Of a stretch of DNA of 62,537 nt, positions 1 to 8,805 are shown piece after piece. The notes beneath the pieces are model-generated. The model saw only the letters and a program-made list of their open reading frames with translations. It was not told the DNA's origin and searched no databases. Positions within the stretch are counted from its first letter, which is position 1, and each line of letters begins with the position of its first letter. This DNA comes from Lentzea indica (GTDB lineage Bacteria; Actinomycetota; Actinomycetes; Mycobacteriales; Pseudonocardiaceae): NCBI RefSeq assembly GCF_012184385.1, contig NZ_VSRL01000023.1:1-62537 (forward strand), read 5' to 3'. The translations under genes were made by a program, and so were the position numbers.

Positions 1-263
1 CGGAAGGGCGCCGGTCCGTCCTGCCCCACTCCAGGGTCGTGCTGCACCAGCCTGCGGCGCAGGGGCGTGGCACGATCCCGGACCTCATCCTCGCGGCGGA
101 CGAGGTGGTGCGGGTGCGCACGCAGCTGGAGAACATCCTGGCCCGGCACACCGGCCGGAACGTGGCCGAACTGCGCCACGACACCGACCGGGACCGCGTG
201 TTCGACGCAACGGGCGCGGTCGAGTACGGGCTCGCCGACCAGGTGCTGGACCAGCGGGCCTAG
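1..263 (+). CDS. clpP: ATP-dependent Clp protease proteolytic subunit ClpP, C-terminal part
   Basis: The frame is open from the left edge and ends at TAG 261-263, so only the last ~87 residues are present. The text [16 protein letters not shown], then an IL..HTG segment, then the [10 protein letters not shown] stretch and a final [11 protein letters not shown] are the classic ClpP C-terminal region. It carries the catalytic Asp helix region (D of HDTDRD) and the handle helix used for ring-ring contact. ClpP is the serine peptidase core of ClpXP/ClpCP. The nucleophilic Ser and the His lie upstream of the window. The stop overlaps the stop of the convergent XRE gene by a few bases. Family assignment is very secure; which ClpP paralogue this is cannot be told. 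Confidence 0.93.
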   Translation, partial: EGRRSVLPHSRVVLHQPAAQGRGTIPDLILAADEVVRVRTQLENILARHTGRNVAELRHDTDRDRVFDATGAVEYGLADQVLDQRA

Positions 264-616
264 GCGACCATCAGCAGCGGGCCCATCGCCACCGGGCCCG
301 AGGGACGGCCGGTGGGACGTGACGTGTGGAAGTGGCTGACCTGCTGGACGCGGAGGTTTCGGACCTGACCGGCGATGCCGATCAGCAGGTCGGCCAGGTC
401 GACGCCCAGCGCGCCGGCGACCGCGGCGATCATCTCGCTCGACGGTTCCTTGCGGCCGCGCTCGATCTCGGACAGGTACTGCACCGAGATGCCCGCCCGT
501 TCGGCCACGTCGACCAGGCGGTCGCCCCGTTCCTCTCTGGTCTCGCGCAGCTTCCGGCCCAGGGCCTCACGCCACAACGGTTCGGGAGCGCGCTTGAAGT
601 CCAGGATCTCCGCCAT
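260..616 (-). CDS. XRE-family regulator, ClgR/PopR-like
   Basis: A 118-aa protein starting at ATG 616 (MAEILDFKR). A TTG 11 codons upstream is possible, but neither has a strong Shine-Dalgarno. Residues ~20-75 form a Cro/CI helix-turn-helix with the recognition stretch [19 protein letters not shown], close to the signature of ClgR, the actinobacterial activator of clp protease genes. The C-terminal ~30 residues are unordered and Pro/Gly-rich. It faces clpP tail-to-tail with overlapping stops. Known: ClgR/PopR regulators control clpP operons in Streptomyces, Corynebacterium and Mycobacterium. Inferred: this protein regulates the adjacent clpP. A generic XRE regulator is the alternative. Confidence 0.85.
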   Translation of the reverse strand: MAEILDFKRAPEPLWREALGRKLRETREERGDRLVDVAERAGISVQYLSEIERGRKEPSSEMIAAVAGALGVDLADLLIGIAGQVRNLRVQQVSHFHTSRPTGRPSGPVAMGPLLMVA

Positions 617-761
617 GTCGTCATGGTGACAGCACCGCGACCACCTCAAAGGAGCGTTCTGCTGTCAGCAGAAAGCCGGCCCTAAAACCACCCGAAGGTG
701 ACCGAAAGAGCGCTGAGCAGGCTGTTCCCCGCAAGGCAACGACCACCAAGGGGAGAACAGC

Positions 762-1565
762 ATGAGAATGCTCATCGGGCTGGGTGCCGCCACGCTCGCC
801 GCGATCGCCATGCCCGCCGTCGCGCACGCCGCACCGCACACCACGGTGTACGTGCAGAACAAGGTGCTGATCGTCGAGGCGGAGGCCGGCAAGACGAACA
901 ACATCGTGGTCGGGCTGGACACGGCGAACCACCGGCTCACCGTCACCGACTCCGGTGACCTGCTGGCCGTCGGTGCCGGCTGCACGCTGAGCGGCGCGAA
1001 CGTGAACTGCGCCTACGAGTCCGGTGCCACGAAGCTGATCACGTCGATCCAGGTGAAGGCGAACGACCTCAACGACCGGATCAGCATCGCCTACGACAAC
1101 ACCAACGCCGACGCGATGCCGGCCAGCGTCTACGGCGAGGCGGGCAACGACGTCATCGAGACCCGCGCCAAGGGCCTCATCAACGGTGGCGACGGCAACG
1201 ACACGTTGCGGCCGAAGCGCGGTGGCGTCTCCGTGTACGGCGGCACCGGCACGGACCGGGTCGACTACAACAACGGCAGCGCGCTGCACCCGAACTCGGG
1301 CGTCTCGGTGACCATCGGCTCGGGTACCGACGACGGCTACGACACGCTCGCGCTGAAGGACTACGTCGCGAGCGACGTCGAGAACTTGACCGGCACCAAC
1401 TTCGTCGACCATCTGGTCGGCAGCGCGTCGGTCAACAACATCCTCGCGCTGAACGGCAACGACCTCATCTGGGGGCTGGCGGGCAACGACACGCTCAACG
1501 GCGGCCTCGGTGTGGACACCTGCCTGGACGCGGAGGACGGCGACGTCCTGGTCAGCTGCCCCTGA
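762..1565 (+). CDS. Secreted RTX-type calcium-binding repeat protein
   Basis: A 267-aa protein starting at ATG 762 after GGGGAG. It has a Sec signal peptide (MRMLIGLGAATLAAIAMPAVAHA, cleavage near residue 24) and then a beta-rich region. Glycine/aspartate repeats resembling hemolysin-type calcium-binding nonapeptides follow: GEAGNDVI, NGGDGNDTL, YGGTGTDRV and, near the C-terminus, NGNDLIWGLAGNDTLNGGLG. A terminal Cys pair (CLD...SCP) may form a disulfide. No catalytic domain is visible. Such proteins fold as calcium-dependent parallel beta-rolls outside the cell. The role is unknown; adhesion or wall association is possible. It stands alone, divergent from the XRE gene. Confidence 0.85.
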   Translation: MRMLIGLGAATLAAIAMPAVAHAAPHTTVYVQNKVLIVEAEAGKTNNIVVGLDTANHRLTVTDSGDLLAVGAGCTLSGANVNCAYESGATKLITSIQVKANDLNDRISIAYDNTNADAMPASVYGEAGNDVIETRAKGLINGGDGNDTLRPKRGGVSVYGGTGTDRVDYNNGSALHPNSGVSVTIGSGTDDGYDTLALKDYVASDVENLTGTNFVDHLVGSASVNNILALNGNDLIWGLAGNDTLNGGLGVDTCLDAEDGDVLVSCP

Positions 1566-1595
1566 CCTTAATGCGGCTTTAAGCGAGCGCGGCAT

Positions 1596-1635
1596 CCTTC
1601 GGATCCGCGGGCTGAGAGGCCCGCGGACCCGAAGG
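1596..1635 (+). promoter_or_regulatory. 17-bp stem-loop overlapping a ribosome-binding site
   Basis: The arms 1596-1612 and 1619-1635 pair at 16 of 17 positions (one T/C mismatch) around the 6-nt loop TGAGAG. It follows the RTX gene stop by 30 nt. Its 3' arm contains GAAGG, the start of the Shine-Dalgarno of the next gene. There is no T-run after it, so it may act as a factor-assisted terminator, a translational lock, or both. Confidence 0.75.
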
Positions 1636-1638
1636 GGG

Positions 1639-2382
1639 ATGGACGTGAAGGTGATGAGCACGGCCCTGCTCGTGCTGAGCTTGACCAGCCCGGCTGCGGA
1701 AAGCGATGAGGTCGGGGTGGTGCAGAGCACCAGCCCGGCGACGTCGGTGGGAAAGACCGTCTCGGTCAGCTGCCCGAGCGGCACGAAGGTCGTCGGCACC
1801 GGCGGCTCGGTGACCGGTGAGCGGACGACGATCACGCGAGTCCGGCCGGGTGACGACCTCACCAGCGTGGAGGTCACGGCGGTCGAGCACGGGGCGGGGA
1901 CCGTGCAGCCGTGGACGGTGACCGTGCGGGCGAACTGCGCGCCCGGCGAGTTCACCCTGGTGTCCAAGAGCGGCACGAAGAACGCCGAGGCGGCCTGCCC
2001 CGGCAACCAGAAGGCGCTCGGCGTCGCGGGGGAGACCGCCGGCGGGCACTTCACGAAGATGGCGCCCAAGAATAACCTCAAGGGCGGCGTGATCGAGACG
2101 TCCGGGAACGCGGACGTCACGGCGCACGCGATCTGCGGGACGCGACCCGGGCTGGTTCTGCGCGGCGGCAGCCCCTCGGTCGTGATGACCAAGACGGCCT
2201 CGAAGTCCGTTGCCTGTCAAGGTGACGAGCAGGTCGTCAGCGCCGGTGGTGCGGTCGCCGGCGCGATCATCGACGACGTCGTCCCCGCCGGCTCCGGCGC
2301 GACCGTCACCGGGGAGGGGACGGACGCGCAGGGCCAAGCCATTCGCTGGTCGATCACGCCCTACGTCGTGTGCTCGCAGTGA
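1639..2382 (+). CDS. Secreted protein of unknown function
   Basis: Starts at ATG 1639, with GTG 1645 or ATG 1654 also possible because the Shine-Dalgarno GAAGGGG abuts the first ATG. The start MDVKVMSTALLVLSLTSPAA is a short signal peptide. The mature part is beta-rich and contains three similar units. Each pairs a Cys-bearing strand (VSCPSGTKVVGTGG, AACPGNQKALGVAG, VACQGDEQVVSAGG) with a second Cys (RANC, AICG, VVCS). This suggests a triplicated disulfide-stabilised domain of ~70 aa. I do not recognise the family. The 3' end overlaps the convergent SARP regulator by 29 bp. Confidence 0.8.
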   Translation: MDVKVMSTALLVLSLTSPAAESDEVGVVQSTSPATSVGKTVSVSCPSGTKVVGTGGSVTGERTTITRVRPGDDLTSVEVTAVEHGAGTVQPWTVTVRANCAPGEFTLVSKSGTKNAEAACPGNQKALGVAGETAGGHFTKMAPKNNLKGGVIETSGNADVTAHAICGTRPGLVLRGGSPSVVMTKTASKSVACQGDEQVVSAGGAVAGAIIDDVVPAGSGATVTGEGTDAQGQAIRWSITPYVVCSQ

Positions 2383-5300
2383 AAGGACGCGGGTCGACCT
2401 CGATCTCCCGCATCCGCGTGACGTAGGTCTGGTAGCACCTCCGAGCCTCGCCATGACTCCCTGCGGCGGCGAGGACGCGCACCAGCATCAGGTGCGCAGG
2501 CTCGTCGTACGGGTCGCGTTCAAGTACGCGCAGGCAATACCTGCTGGCCAGCGCGTACTCCCCACTGGACTCGGCCCGTGCGGCGAGCACCCCCACCACC
2601 TGCAGGTAGATCAACCGGGCTTCCTCGCGCAACCGCGCCGCCCAGTCCTCGTACGGATCTTCCTCCAGGAAGTCGCCGTGATAGGCGGACTCGGCGGCCG
2701 CCAGCAGTGACTGGGCCTCGGACGAGTTCCGTTGTGCCGCAGCGAGTCCGGCCCGCGCGTCGGCGAGGAACGCGGCCACGTCTACCGGCAGCACGTCCGT
2801 GTCGAGCCGGATCGCGTCCCCCTCTGCGACGATGCCCGTGCCCGCCCTGAGCACACTGCGGGCCGTGGACAACGCGACCGCCAGCCGGTTCGCAACTTTC
2901 TCCGGTTCCTCGTCCGGCCAGAGCAGGTTTCCCAGCGCCTCACGGGTGATCGGCCGTCCGCGCCGCGCGATCAGGATCTTCACCAGGTCCCTGGCCTTGC
3001 GCGACTGCCACGCGGCCGGTGGCAGCGGTTCACCGTCGCGCAGCACCCGGAACCCGCCCAGGGTCTGGATGAACAACGCGGGCCTGCTCGCCTTCCGGCA
3101 CGTCTCGGCAACCGTTGCCGCCGCTTCGGCGAGCACGCGCGCACCGAGATCCGCAGCCTGGTGCCGTGCCTGTCCTGCCAGTTGTTCTCCCGCGGCACCA
3201 CCGACGAGCGCCGCCTGCGCCGTGCGCACTCTCACCTCACCGAGCGGGTTGCCGATCTCGTGCCACAACGTCAGCGCCTGGTCGAGCAGCACCGGGTCGT
3301 TCTCCACGAGTCCCCGCAGCTGCAACGCCCGCGCGAACCCCGCCCGGTCACCCCGCCTGGTCGCGATCTCCGCGGCCTCCTGGCACAGGTCCTTGGCCTC
3401 GTCGAGCCGCGCCAGCACCAGCAGTGCCGCAACACTTTCGCCCAGCTCCAACGCCTTGCGGGCGTGCTCACGTGCGAGATCCGGGTCGTCGTCGGCGAAG
3501 AGCTCGGCGAGCCCGACGTGCGCCAGAACCAGGTGCGGCACGGTGTTCTTGGCCGACGCGAGCCGCAACGCCTCCTGCAGCGCGAATCCCGCCAGCGCGC
3601 GGTCACCTCTGAGCCGGTGCACCTCGCCCAGGTAGACCAAAGGCGCGGCCGCGAGCCAGCTGCCGGCCTGGTCGAACACCTGTTGCGCGGCGTGGAAATC
3701 GGCCGCGGCCTCGTCCAGCCTGCCGAGTCCGAGCAACGCCTCGCCGCGGTTGTGCAGCCCGATCGCCCGGTACGTGGCGAACCCGGTGACGTCCGCGAGC
3801 GGCAGCATCTCCTCGATCTCCTGCAACGCCGCCCGGTGCTCACCGGCCTCGACGTGGTGCGAAGCCCGGTTCGAGCGGATCCGGATGACACCGAGCACGT
3901 CGCCGGCCTTCTGCGCGTGGTCGAGCGCGATGTCGTAGTGCTCGGTCAGCTCGTCGCGTTTTCCTTGTGCCGCAGCGACCATCGCGAGCACGGTGTGCGC
4001 GGTGCCCATCGCGCCGTCGCTGGTGGCCGTCTTCAGAGCTTCAGCCGCCTTGGCCGACGCGGCCTCCAGATCACCCAACGCCCAGTGCGCGCTGGCGGCA
4101 GTGCTCAGCAGCATCGACTCCGCCGTCGGGTCATCGCCGTCCGGCACGTAGCCGTCGCAGATCTTCAACGCGTCCTGCGGCCCGCCGCGCAGGTGCTGGA
4201 TCCACGCCATGCGCCACGCCAGTTCCGCGGTCAGCCCGTCCTCGGTGGCACGTGTGAACCGGTCCGCCGCCTGCCGCCATTCACCGCGCAGCTGGTGTGC
4301 GACGCCTTCGAGCTGCCACACCTCGGCCGTGCGCTGGTCGTCCGGCACCAGGCTCGTCGCGGTCAGCACGGCGTCCGCGCCTTTGGTCCGCAGCACGTCG
4401 TCGAGCAACGCCGTCACGCCGGGCCAATCCTCCAGCGCGGCAAGGGAATCCACCGCGCGAACGTACTCACCGCGTGACGTGAACCAGCCTGCCGCATCCG
4501 CGTGCACGCCAACCGCGGGCTCCAGGAACTCCCGCGCCAGCGGAACGAGCGCGAACCACCCCGGTTCCGCACGGACGTGCTCGACGAACAGCCCGCGCCG
4601 GGCGAGGTCCGGCAGGATCGCCGCCGCTTCCGTGTGCCCCAAGGAAGTCAGCAGATCGATGGTGAACCGGTCGAACGCGGCAGCGGTCCTGAGCAACTCC
4701 CGCGTCTGTTCCGGTTCTCTGCCGACGACCTCGTCGACGAGGTCGGCGAGCTCCTCGACCGTGCCCGTCTCCGCGACCAGCCGCACCGCGATCGGCCACC
4801 CACCGGTGACGTCGTGCACGTCGTGGCCGGCGACCACGGTGGTCTCCTCGGCCGTGAACGCCAGCTGGGCCGCGGTGATCTCGGTCAGCTCGCCGTCCAC
4901 CTTCAAGCGCCGCAACGAGAACGGCGCCGGCGTGCGTCCGGACAACACGAGCCGGGCACTCGGCGGCAGCTGGAGGCAGAGCGCCTCCAGAAGTTGTACG
5001 GCCGAATCTCCTTGTCTCAGAACATGTATGTCGTCCAGCACGATGAGCACGTCTTCCGGCCAGGCTTCGGCCAGCAGCCCGGCGATGGCGTGCGCCCTGC
5101 CGGATTCGTCCTCACCGGACACCGCCGGGACGCTGGTCCACCCGGCTGCCAAAGCGGAAGCCATCGGCTGCAACAGCCGATGGCCTTCCTGGCAGGTGTG
5201 CCACACGACCGGACGGTCGGTGTGCGCTTGCGTCAGCAGCGTCGTTTTGCCGTAGCCGGCGGGTGCGACGAGCGTCGTGAGCCTCGTCGTGCAGAGCAGC

Positions 5301-5389
5301 CCCTCGAGCCGGGGCCGCCGGATCACCGTTGTCCTCCCACGCCCCAAGATCGCCGCTTCTCCGCCAACGTTACGGATGTATTCGGGCAT
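2354..5389 (-). CDS. STAND ATPase / TPR / C-terminal SARP (BTAD) transcriptional regulator
   Basis: A 1011-aa protein from ATG 5389. The N-terminus is MalT-like: Walker A APAGYGKTTLL (~residue 41) and Walker B VLIVLDDIHVL (~115). A long central array of TPR-type helices covers ~330-740. The C-terminus (from ~775, QTLGGFRVLRDGEPL) is a winged-helix OmpR/SARP DNA-binding domain followed by a bacterial transcriptional activation (BTAD) domain ending near RMREIEVDPRPF. In AfsR the SARP domain is N-terminal; here the order is inverted, as in other actinobacterial BTAD regulators with MalT-like N-termini. It probably integrates a ligand or partner signal through the ATPase/TPR part. It is divergent from the SDR gene across a 47-bp region holding a perfect palindrome. 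Target genes are unknown. Confidence 0.9.
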   Translation of the reverse strand: MPEYIRNVGGEAAILGRGRTTVIRRPRLEGLLCTTRLTTLVAPAGYGKTTLLTQAHTDRPVVWHTCQEGHRLLQPMASALAAGWTSVPAVSGEDESGRAHAIAGLLAEAWPEDVLIVLDDIHVLRQGDSAVQLLEALCLQLPPSARLVLSGRTPAPFSLRRLKVDGELTEITAAQLAFTAEETTVVAGHDVHDVTGGWPIAVRLVAETGTVEELADLVDEVVGREPEQTRELLRTAAAFDRFTIDLLTSLGHTEAAAILPDLARRGLFVEHVRAEPGWFALVPLAREFLEPAVGVHADAAGWFTSRGEYVRAVDSLAALEDWPGVTALLDDVLRTKGADAVLTATSLVPDDQRTAEVWQLEGVAHQLRGEWRQAADRFTRATEDGLTAELAWRMAWIQHLRGGPQDALKICDGYVPDGDDPTAESMLLSTAASAHWALGDLEAASAKAAEALKTATSDGAMGTAHTVLAMVAAAQGKRDELTEHYDIALDHAQKAGDVLGVIRIRSNRASHHVEAGEHRAALQEIEEMLPLADVTGFATYRAIGLHNRGEALLGLGRLDEAAADFHAAQQVFDQAGSWLAAAPLVYLGEVHRLRGDRALAGFALQEALRLASAKNTVPHLVLAHVGLAELFADDDPDLAREHARKALELGESVAALLVLARLDEAKDLCQEAAEIATRRGDRAGFARALQLRGLVENDPVLLDQALTLWHEIGNPLGEVRVRTAQAALVGGAAGEQLAGQARHQAADLGARVLAEAAATVAETCRKASRPALFIQTLGGFRVLRDGEPLPPAAWQSRKARDLVKILIARRGRPITREALGNLLWPDEEPEKVANRLAVALSTARSVLRAGTGIVAEGDAIRLDTDVLPVDVAAFLADARAGLAAAQRNSSEAQSLLAAAESAYHGDFLEEDPYEDWAARLREEARLIYLQVVGVLAARAESSGEYALASRYCLRVLERDPYDEPAHLMLVRVLAAAGSHGEARRCYQTYVTRMREIEVDPRPFTASTRRRA

Positions 5390-5396
5390 ACAGCGA

Positions 5397-5421
5397 CAGG
5401 TTGGCAGTGACTGCCAACCTG
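5397..5421. promoter_or_regulatory. Perfect 11-bp-arm palindrome in a divergent promoter (putative operator)
   Basis: CAGGTTGGCAG (5397-5407), then TGA, then CTGCCAACCTG (5411-5421) is an uninterrupted dyad. It occupies the 47-bp gap between the starts of the 1011-aa regulator (5389) and the SDR gene (5437). Its length and symmetry suit a TetR-family operator, and a TetR gene lies immediately behind the SDR gene. Ownership by that TetR is inference. Confidence 0.75.
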
Positions 5422-5436
5422 GCGTACGGTGGCAGC

Positions 5437-6228
5437 ATGGGAGTCGACTTCAGGAAGCAAACGGTGCTGGTCACCGGGGCGAGCTCGGGTATCGGCGCCG
5501 AGTTCGCGAGGCAGCTCGCGGCGCGTGGATCCGGCCTCGTGCTGGTCGCGCGTCGCAAGGATCGGCTGGAGGAACTGGCAGAGCAGCTGCGGGCGGCTCA
5601 CGGCGTGACCGTGCACGTCGTGGCCGCGGACCTCGCTCAACCAGGCATCGGCGAGCGGCTGGCGCAGGAGGTCGCCGGATTCGGCGTCACCAGCGTGATC
5701 AACAACGCCGGGTTCGCGAACTTCGGGTCGTTCCACGAGGAGGAACCCGAGCGGTTGCGGCAGGAGATCGCGGTCGACGTCAACGCGGTCGTCGAGATCA
5801 GCAGGGCGTTCATCGAGTCGTTGCGCGCCAACGGTGACGGCTTCCTCGTGAACGTGGCGAGCATGGCGGCCTACCAGGCGAGCCCCTGGATGTCGGTCTA
5901 CGGGGCGACGAAGGCGTTCGTCGTGAGCTTCACCGAGGGACTGTGGGTCGAGTCGCGCGGCACGGGTCTGCGCGTCATGGTGTTGTCACCCGGCGCGACG
6001 CGCACCGAGTTCTTCGAGGTCTCCGGCAGCGAGGAGATGGCGGTGGGGCTTCGGATGCAGACCGCGGAAGAGGTGGTCGCGACCGCGTTGCGCGCGCTGG
6101 ACCGCCGGGTCACGCCTCCCGGTGTCATCGCGGGCAGGATGAACCGGCTGATGGCGTTCGCCTCGCGGCACCTGGCCTCCCGCGCTCTCAACGCCAGAGT
6201 GATCGGGCGAATGGCGCAACCCCACTAG
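5437..6228 (+). CDS. SDR-family NAD(P)-dependent oxidoreductase
   Basis: A 263-aa protein from ATG 5437; the open frame extends upstream, but the homology begins here. It has a classical short-chain dehydrogenase fold: dinucleotide motif TGASSGIG (residues ~13-20), NNAG (~90), the active-site Ser in NVASMAAY, and the YGATK Tyr/Lys pair. An Arg after the first strand (VARRKDR) favours NADP(H). The C-terminal ~40 residues (PPGVIAGRMNRLMAF..) are typical of the DltE/YciK-like branch. Substrate unknown. The TetR gene starts 9 bp downstream, so the two form a likely autoregulated operon behind the palindrome at 5397-5421. Confidence 0.92.
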   Translation: MGVDFRKQTVLVTGASSGIGAEFARQLAARGSGLVLVARRKDRLEELAEQLRAAHGVTVHVVAADLAQPGIGERLAQEVAGFGVTSVINNAGFANFGSFHEEEPERLRQEIAVDVNAVVEISRAFIESLRANGDGFLVNVASMAAYQASPWMSVYGATKAFVVSFTEGLWVESRGTGLRVMVLSPGATRTEFFEVSGSEEMAVGLRMQTAEEVVATALRALDRRVTPPGVIAGRMNRLMAFASRHLASRALNARVIGRMAQPH

Positions 6229-6237
6229 AGTGGCGTC

Positions 6238-6828
6238 ATGGAGAAGCCGGCGACGTTGTGGGACCGGTCGCGTCAGGCCGTGGTCGCCGAGATCGTCGAC
6301 ACGGCACTGACGTTGTTCGCCGAGCAGGGGTACGAGGCGACCACCATGGCGCAGGTCGCCGCGAGGGCGGGCGTGTCGCAGCGCTCGCTGTTCCGGTACT
6401 TCGGCACCAAGGAGGACCTCGTCTGCGGCGAGCAGGACGCGCTGGGTGAGCTGCTGGTCGCCACCGTCGCGGCCCAGGCTCCCGAGGTGTCTGCCTGGGA
6501 CGCTCTGCGGGCCGGGTTCACCGCGATCCTCACCGCCTCCGGCCACACTCCGGAGAGGGTGCTGGAGATCTCCACGCTGATCTTCGCGAACCCGCCGCTG
6601 CGCGCCAGGTACTTCGAGAAGCGGCTGAAGTGGCAGCGGGCACTGACACCCGTCATCGAGAAGCGGATGGGCATCGAGCCCGGCGAGATACCGGATCCTG
6701 GCGCGATGGGCCTCATCGCCACGGTGTTCGCGTGCGTCGACACCGCGTCGGAACTGTGGGTCCGCCACGGCGGCAAGGCTGATCCGTTCGAGCTGTACGA
6801 ACAAGCGCTTGCCGCCGTGCGCGATTAG
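6238..6828 (+). CDS. TetR/AcrR-family transcriptional regulator
   Basis: A 196-aa protein from ATG 6238. The N-terminal HTH (~residues 10-60) includes [25 protein letters not shown] followed by [13 protein letters not shown], the canonical TetR helix-turn-helix. The C-terminal ~130 residues are the ligand-binding helical domain, resembling TetR_C_17-type domains. It is co-directional with and 9 bp behind the SDR gene and probably represses that operon through the upstream palindrome. The end overlaps the stop of the convergent tctA by 4 bp. Confidence 0.92.
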   Translation: MEKPATLWDRSRQAVVAEIVDTALTLFAEQGYEATTMAQVAARAGVSQRSLFRYFGTKEDLVCGEQDALGELLVATVAAQAPEVSAWDALRAGFTAILTASGHTPERVLEISTLIFANPPLRARYFEKRLKWQRALTPVIEKRMGIEPGEIPDPGAMGLIATVFACVDTASELWVRHGGKADPFELYEQALAAVRD

Positions 6829-8321
6829 ACCATCACCTGTGACTTCTTGCGACGCAACCGAAGCACGACCGTCACCGCCAGCAGCACGACGAGCACGCTG
6901 TAGGCGACCGCCGCGAACGGACTGGTGACCAACGCGCTGAGCGAGCCCTCGCTGATCTGCAGGGTGCGCCGGACCTGTTCCTCCGCCATCGGCCCGAGGA
7001 TCAGCCCGACCACCAGCGGTGCGACGGGATAACCGTGCCGCCGCATGAAGAACCCGACGACACCGATCACCAGCAGCACGATCAGGTCGTCCACGACGAA
7101 GTTCACCGCGTAGGTGCCCAGCGCCGCGAACAGCAGGATGCCGGCGTACAGGTACGGCCGCGGAATCTGCAGCACCTTCACCCAGATCTTCACGAGCGGC
7201 AGGTTCAGCACGAGCAGCATCACGTTGCCGATGTATAGCGACGCGATCAGCGCCCACACCATCGCCGAGTTGTTGGTGAACAACAACGGCCCCGGCTGGA
7301 TGCCGTAGCTCTGGAACGCCGCCACGATCACCGCGGCCGTCGCCGTCGTGGGCAGGCCCAGCGTCAGCAACGGCACCAGAACGCCCGCCGCTGCGGCGTT
7401 GTTGGCCGCCTCCGGACCCGCCACGCCCTCGATCGCGCCCTTGCCGAACTCCTCGGGCCGTTTCGAGAGCTTCTTTTCCGCCGCGTACGACAGGAACGTC
7501 GACACGTCCGCGCCGCCGGCCGGCACGGTGCCGATCGGGAAGCCGATGAACGTGCCGCGCAGCCACGGCTTCCACGAGCGCGCCCAGAAGTCCCGCGTGA
7601 ACCACTTGCCGCCGATGGGGATGACCTCGATCGGCCCGTGCCGCAGCCGTGACGCCACATACAGCGCCTCGCCGACCGCGAACACCCCGACCGCCACCAC
7701 GACCACGTCGATGCCGTCGGCCATCGTCGCCACCCCGAGGGTGAAGCGCTGCTGCCCTGACAGCGTGTCGGTGCCGACGAGCCCGATGAACAGTCCGAGG
7801 CCCAATGACGCCAGCCCGCGCACGGGTGACGACCCGAGCAGTGCCGCCACGGTCGTGAACGCCACCACCATCAGTGCCACGTAGTCCGCCGGACCCAGCT
7901 GCACGGCGACGTCAGCGATGGTCGGTGCCAGCAGGGTCAGCAGCACCGTGGCGATCGTGCCCGCCACGAACGAGCCGATCGCCGCCGTCGCCAGCGCCGC
8001 CGCGCCGCGCCCGGCTTTGGCCATCTTGTTGCCCTCTAAGGCAGTCACGATGGACGCCGATTCGCCCGGCGTGTTCAGCAGGATCGAGGTCGTTGATCCG
8101 CCGTACATTCCGCCGTAGTAGATGCCCGCGAAGATGATCAGTGCGGCAGTCGGTTCCAGCGAGTACGTCAACGGCAGCAGCAACGCCACCGTCATCGCCG
8201 GTCCGATGCCCGGCAGCACGCCGACGGCGGTGCCGAGCGTGACTCCCAGCAGCGCGTAGAGCAGGTAGGCGGGCTGCGCGGCGGTGGCGAAACCCTCCAG
8301 CAGGGCGGTGATGCTATCCAT
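6825..8321 (-). CDS. tctA: Tripartite tricarboxylate transporter permease, TctA
   Basis: A 498-aa integral membrane protein. The start ATG 8321 ([17 protein letters not shown]) is chosen by homology; the longer open frame upstream is a shadow of tctB. It carries the TctA hallmarks [17 protein letters not shown] (~residues 38-54) and [21 protein letters not shown] (~70-90). There are about eleven or twelve hydrophobic segments, ending with a basic tail RLRRKKS. TctA is the large transmembrane subunit of TTT carriers, which import citrate or other carboxylates using the TctC binding protein and ion gradients. Its start overlaps tctB by 8 bp. Confidence 0.95.
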   Translation of the reverse strand: MDSITALLEGFATAAQPAYLLYALLGVTLGTAVGVLPGIGPAMTVALLLPLTYSLEPTAALIIFAGIYYGGMYGGSTTSILLNTPGESASIVTALEGNKMAKAGRGAAALATAAIGSFVAGTIATVLLTLLAPTIADVAVQLGPADYVALMVVAFTTVAALLGSSPVRGLASLGLGLFIGLVGTDTLSGQQRFTLGVATMADGIDVVVVAVGVFAVGEALYVASRLRHGPIEVIPIGGKWFTRDFWARSWKPWLRGTFIGFPIGTVPAGGADVSTFLSYAAEKKLSKRPEEFGKGAIEGVAGPEAANNAAAAGVLVPLLTLGLPTTATAAVIVAAFQSYGIQPGPLLFTNNSAMVWALIASLYIGNVMLLVLNLPLVKIWVKVLQIPRPYLYAGILLFAALGTYAVNFVVDDLIVLLVIGVVGFFMRRHGYPVAPLVVGLILGPMAEEQVRRTLQISEGSLSALVTSPFAAVAYSVLVVLLAVTVVLRLRRKKSQVMV

Positions 8322-8805
8322 CGAGGAACGGCACCCCTTCGAGAATCCCGGCGGGCAGCGACAGGCCCAGACCGGACGCGAACACCACCTGCACGACCAG
8401 CGCCAGCACCACCGCGATCGGCAGCGCCCGCCACCAGACCGCGCCCAGCGCCCACGCCGCACCGAAGAACAGCACGGTCGCCGCGACCGGCCAGCCGACC
8501 AGGTCGATGAGCACCAGGTGCGCCACCAGAATGGCCACCAGCTTGCCCACGGTCACCCAGTCGGTGCGGACGGACTCGTCGACGTCCTCGGCCTCTTCTG
8601 CCTGGCCGAGCTTTCCCCGTGCGGTGGCGATGATCGCCGCCAGGCCCGTCACGACGAGGAGAATCCCCACGGCGTAAGGGAATGCGCGCGGCCCGACGGC
8701 GTTGTCGTCACGAGCGGCGATCGTGGTCGCGTCGACGAGGGTGAAGACCCCGATCGCCGCGACCAGACCACCGAACGCGTACTCCTCGGCCTTCTCAGCG
8801 ATCAC
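8314..8805 (-). CDS. tctB: Tripartite tricarboxylate transporter small membrane subunit, TctB
   Basis: A 163-aa protein from GTG 8805, whose GTGA overlaps the TGA stop of tctC. It has four hydrophobic segments: [57 protein letters not shown] and a split C-terminal segment [14 protein letters not shown]. An acidic cytoplasmic loop ([12 protein letters not shown]) lies between the second and third. Size and topology match the TctB family, the poorly conserved small subunit. It sits between tctC and tctA in the expected order C-B-A. Confidence 0.92.
   Translation of the reverse strand: MIAEKAEEYAFGGLVAAIGVFTLVDATTIAARDDNAVGPRAFPYAVGILLVVTGLAAIIATARGKLGQAEEAEDVDESVRTDWVTVGKLVAILVAHLVLIDLVGWPVAATVLFFGAAWALGAVWWRALPIAVVLALVVQVVFASGLGLSLPAGILEGVPFLDG

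Noticed and set aside
621-2192. 523-aa minus-strand frame over the RTX and triplicated-Cys genes
   Set aside because: Both plus-strand genes have signal peptides and ribosome-binding sites; this frame shows no motif.
2732-4477. 581-aa plus-strand frame opposite the SARP regulator
   Set aside because: Shadow frame without domains; the opposite strand encodes the complete STAND/SARP protein.
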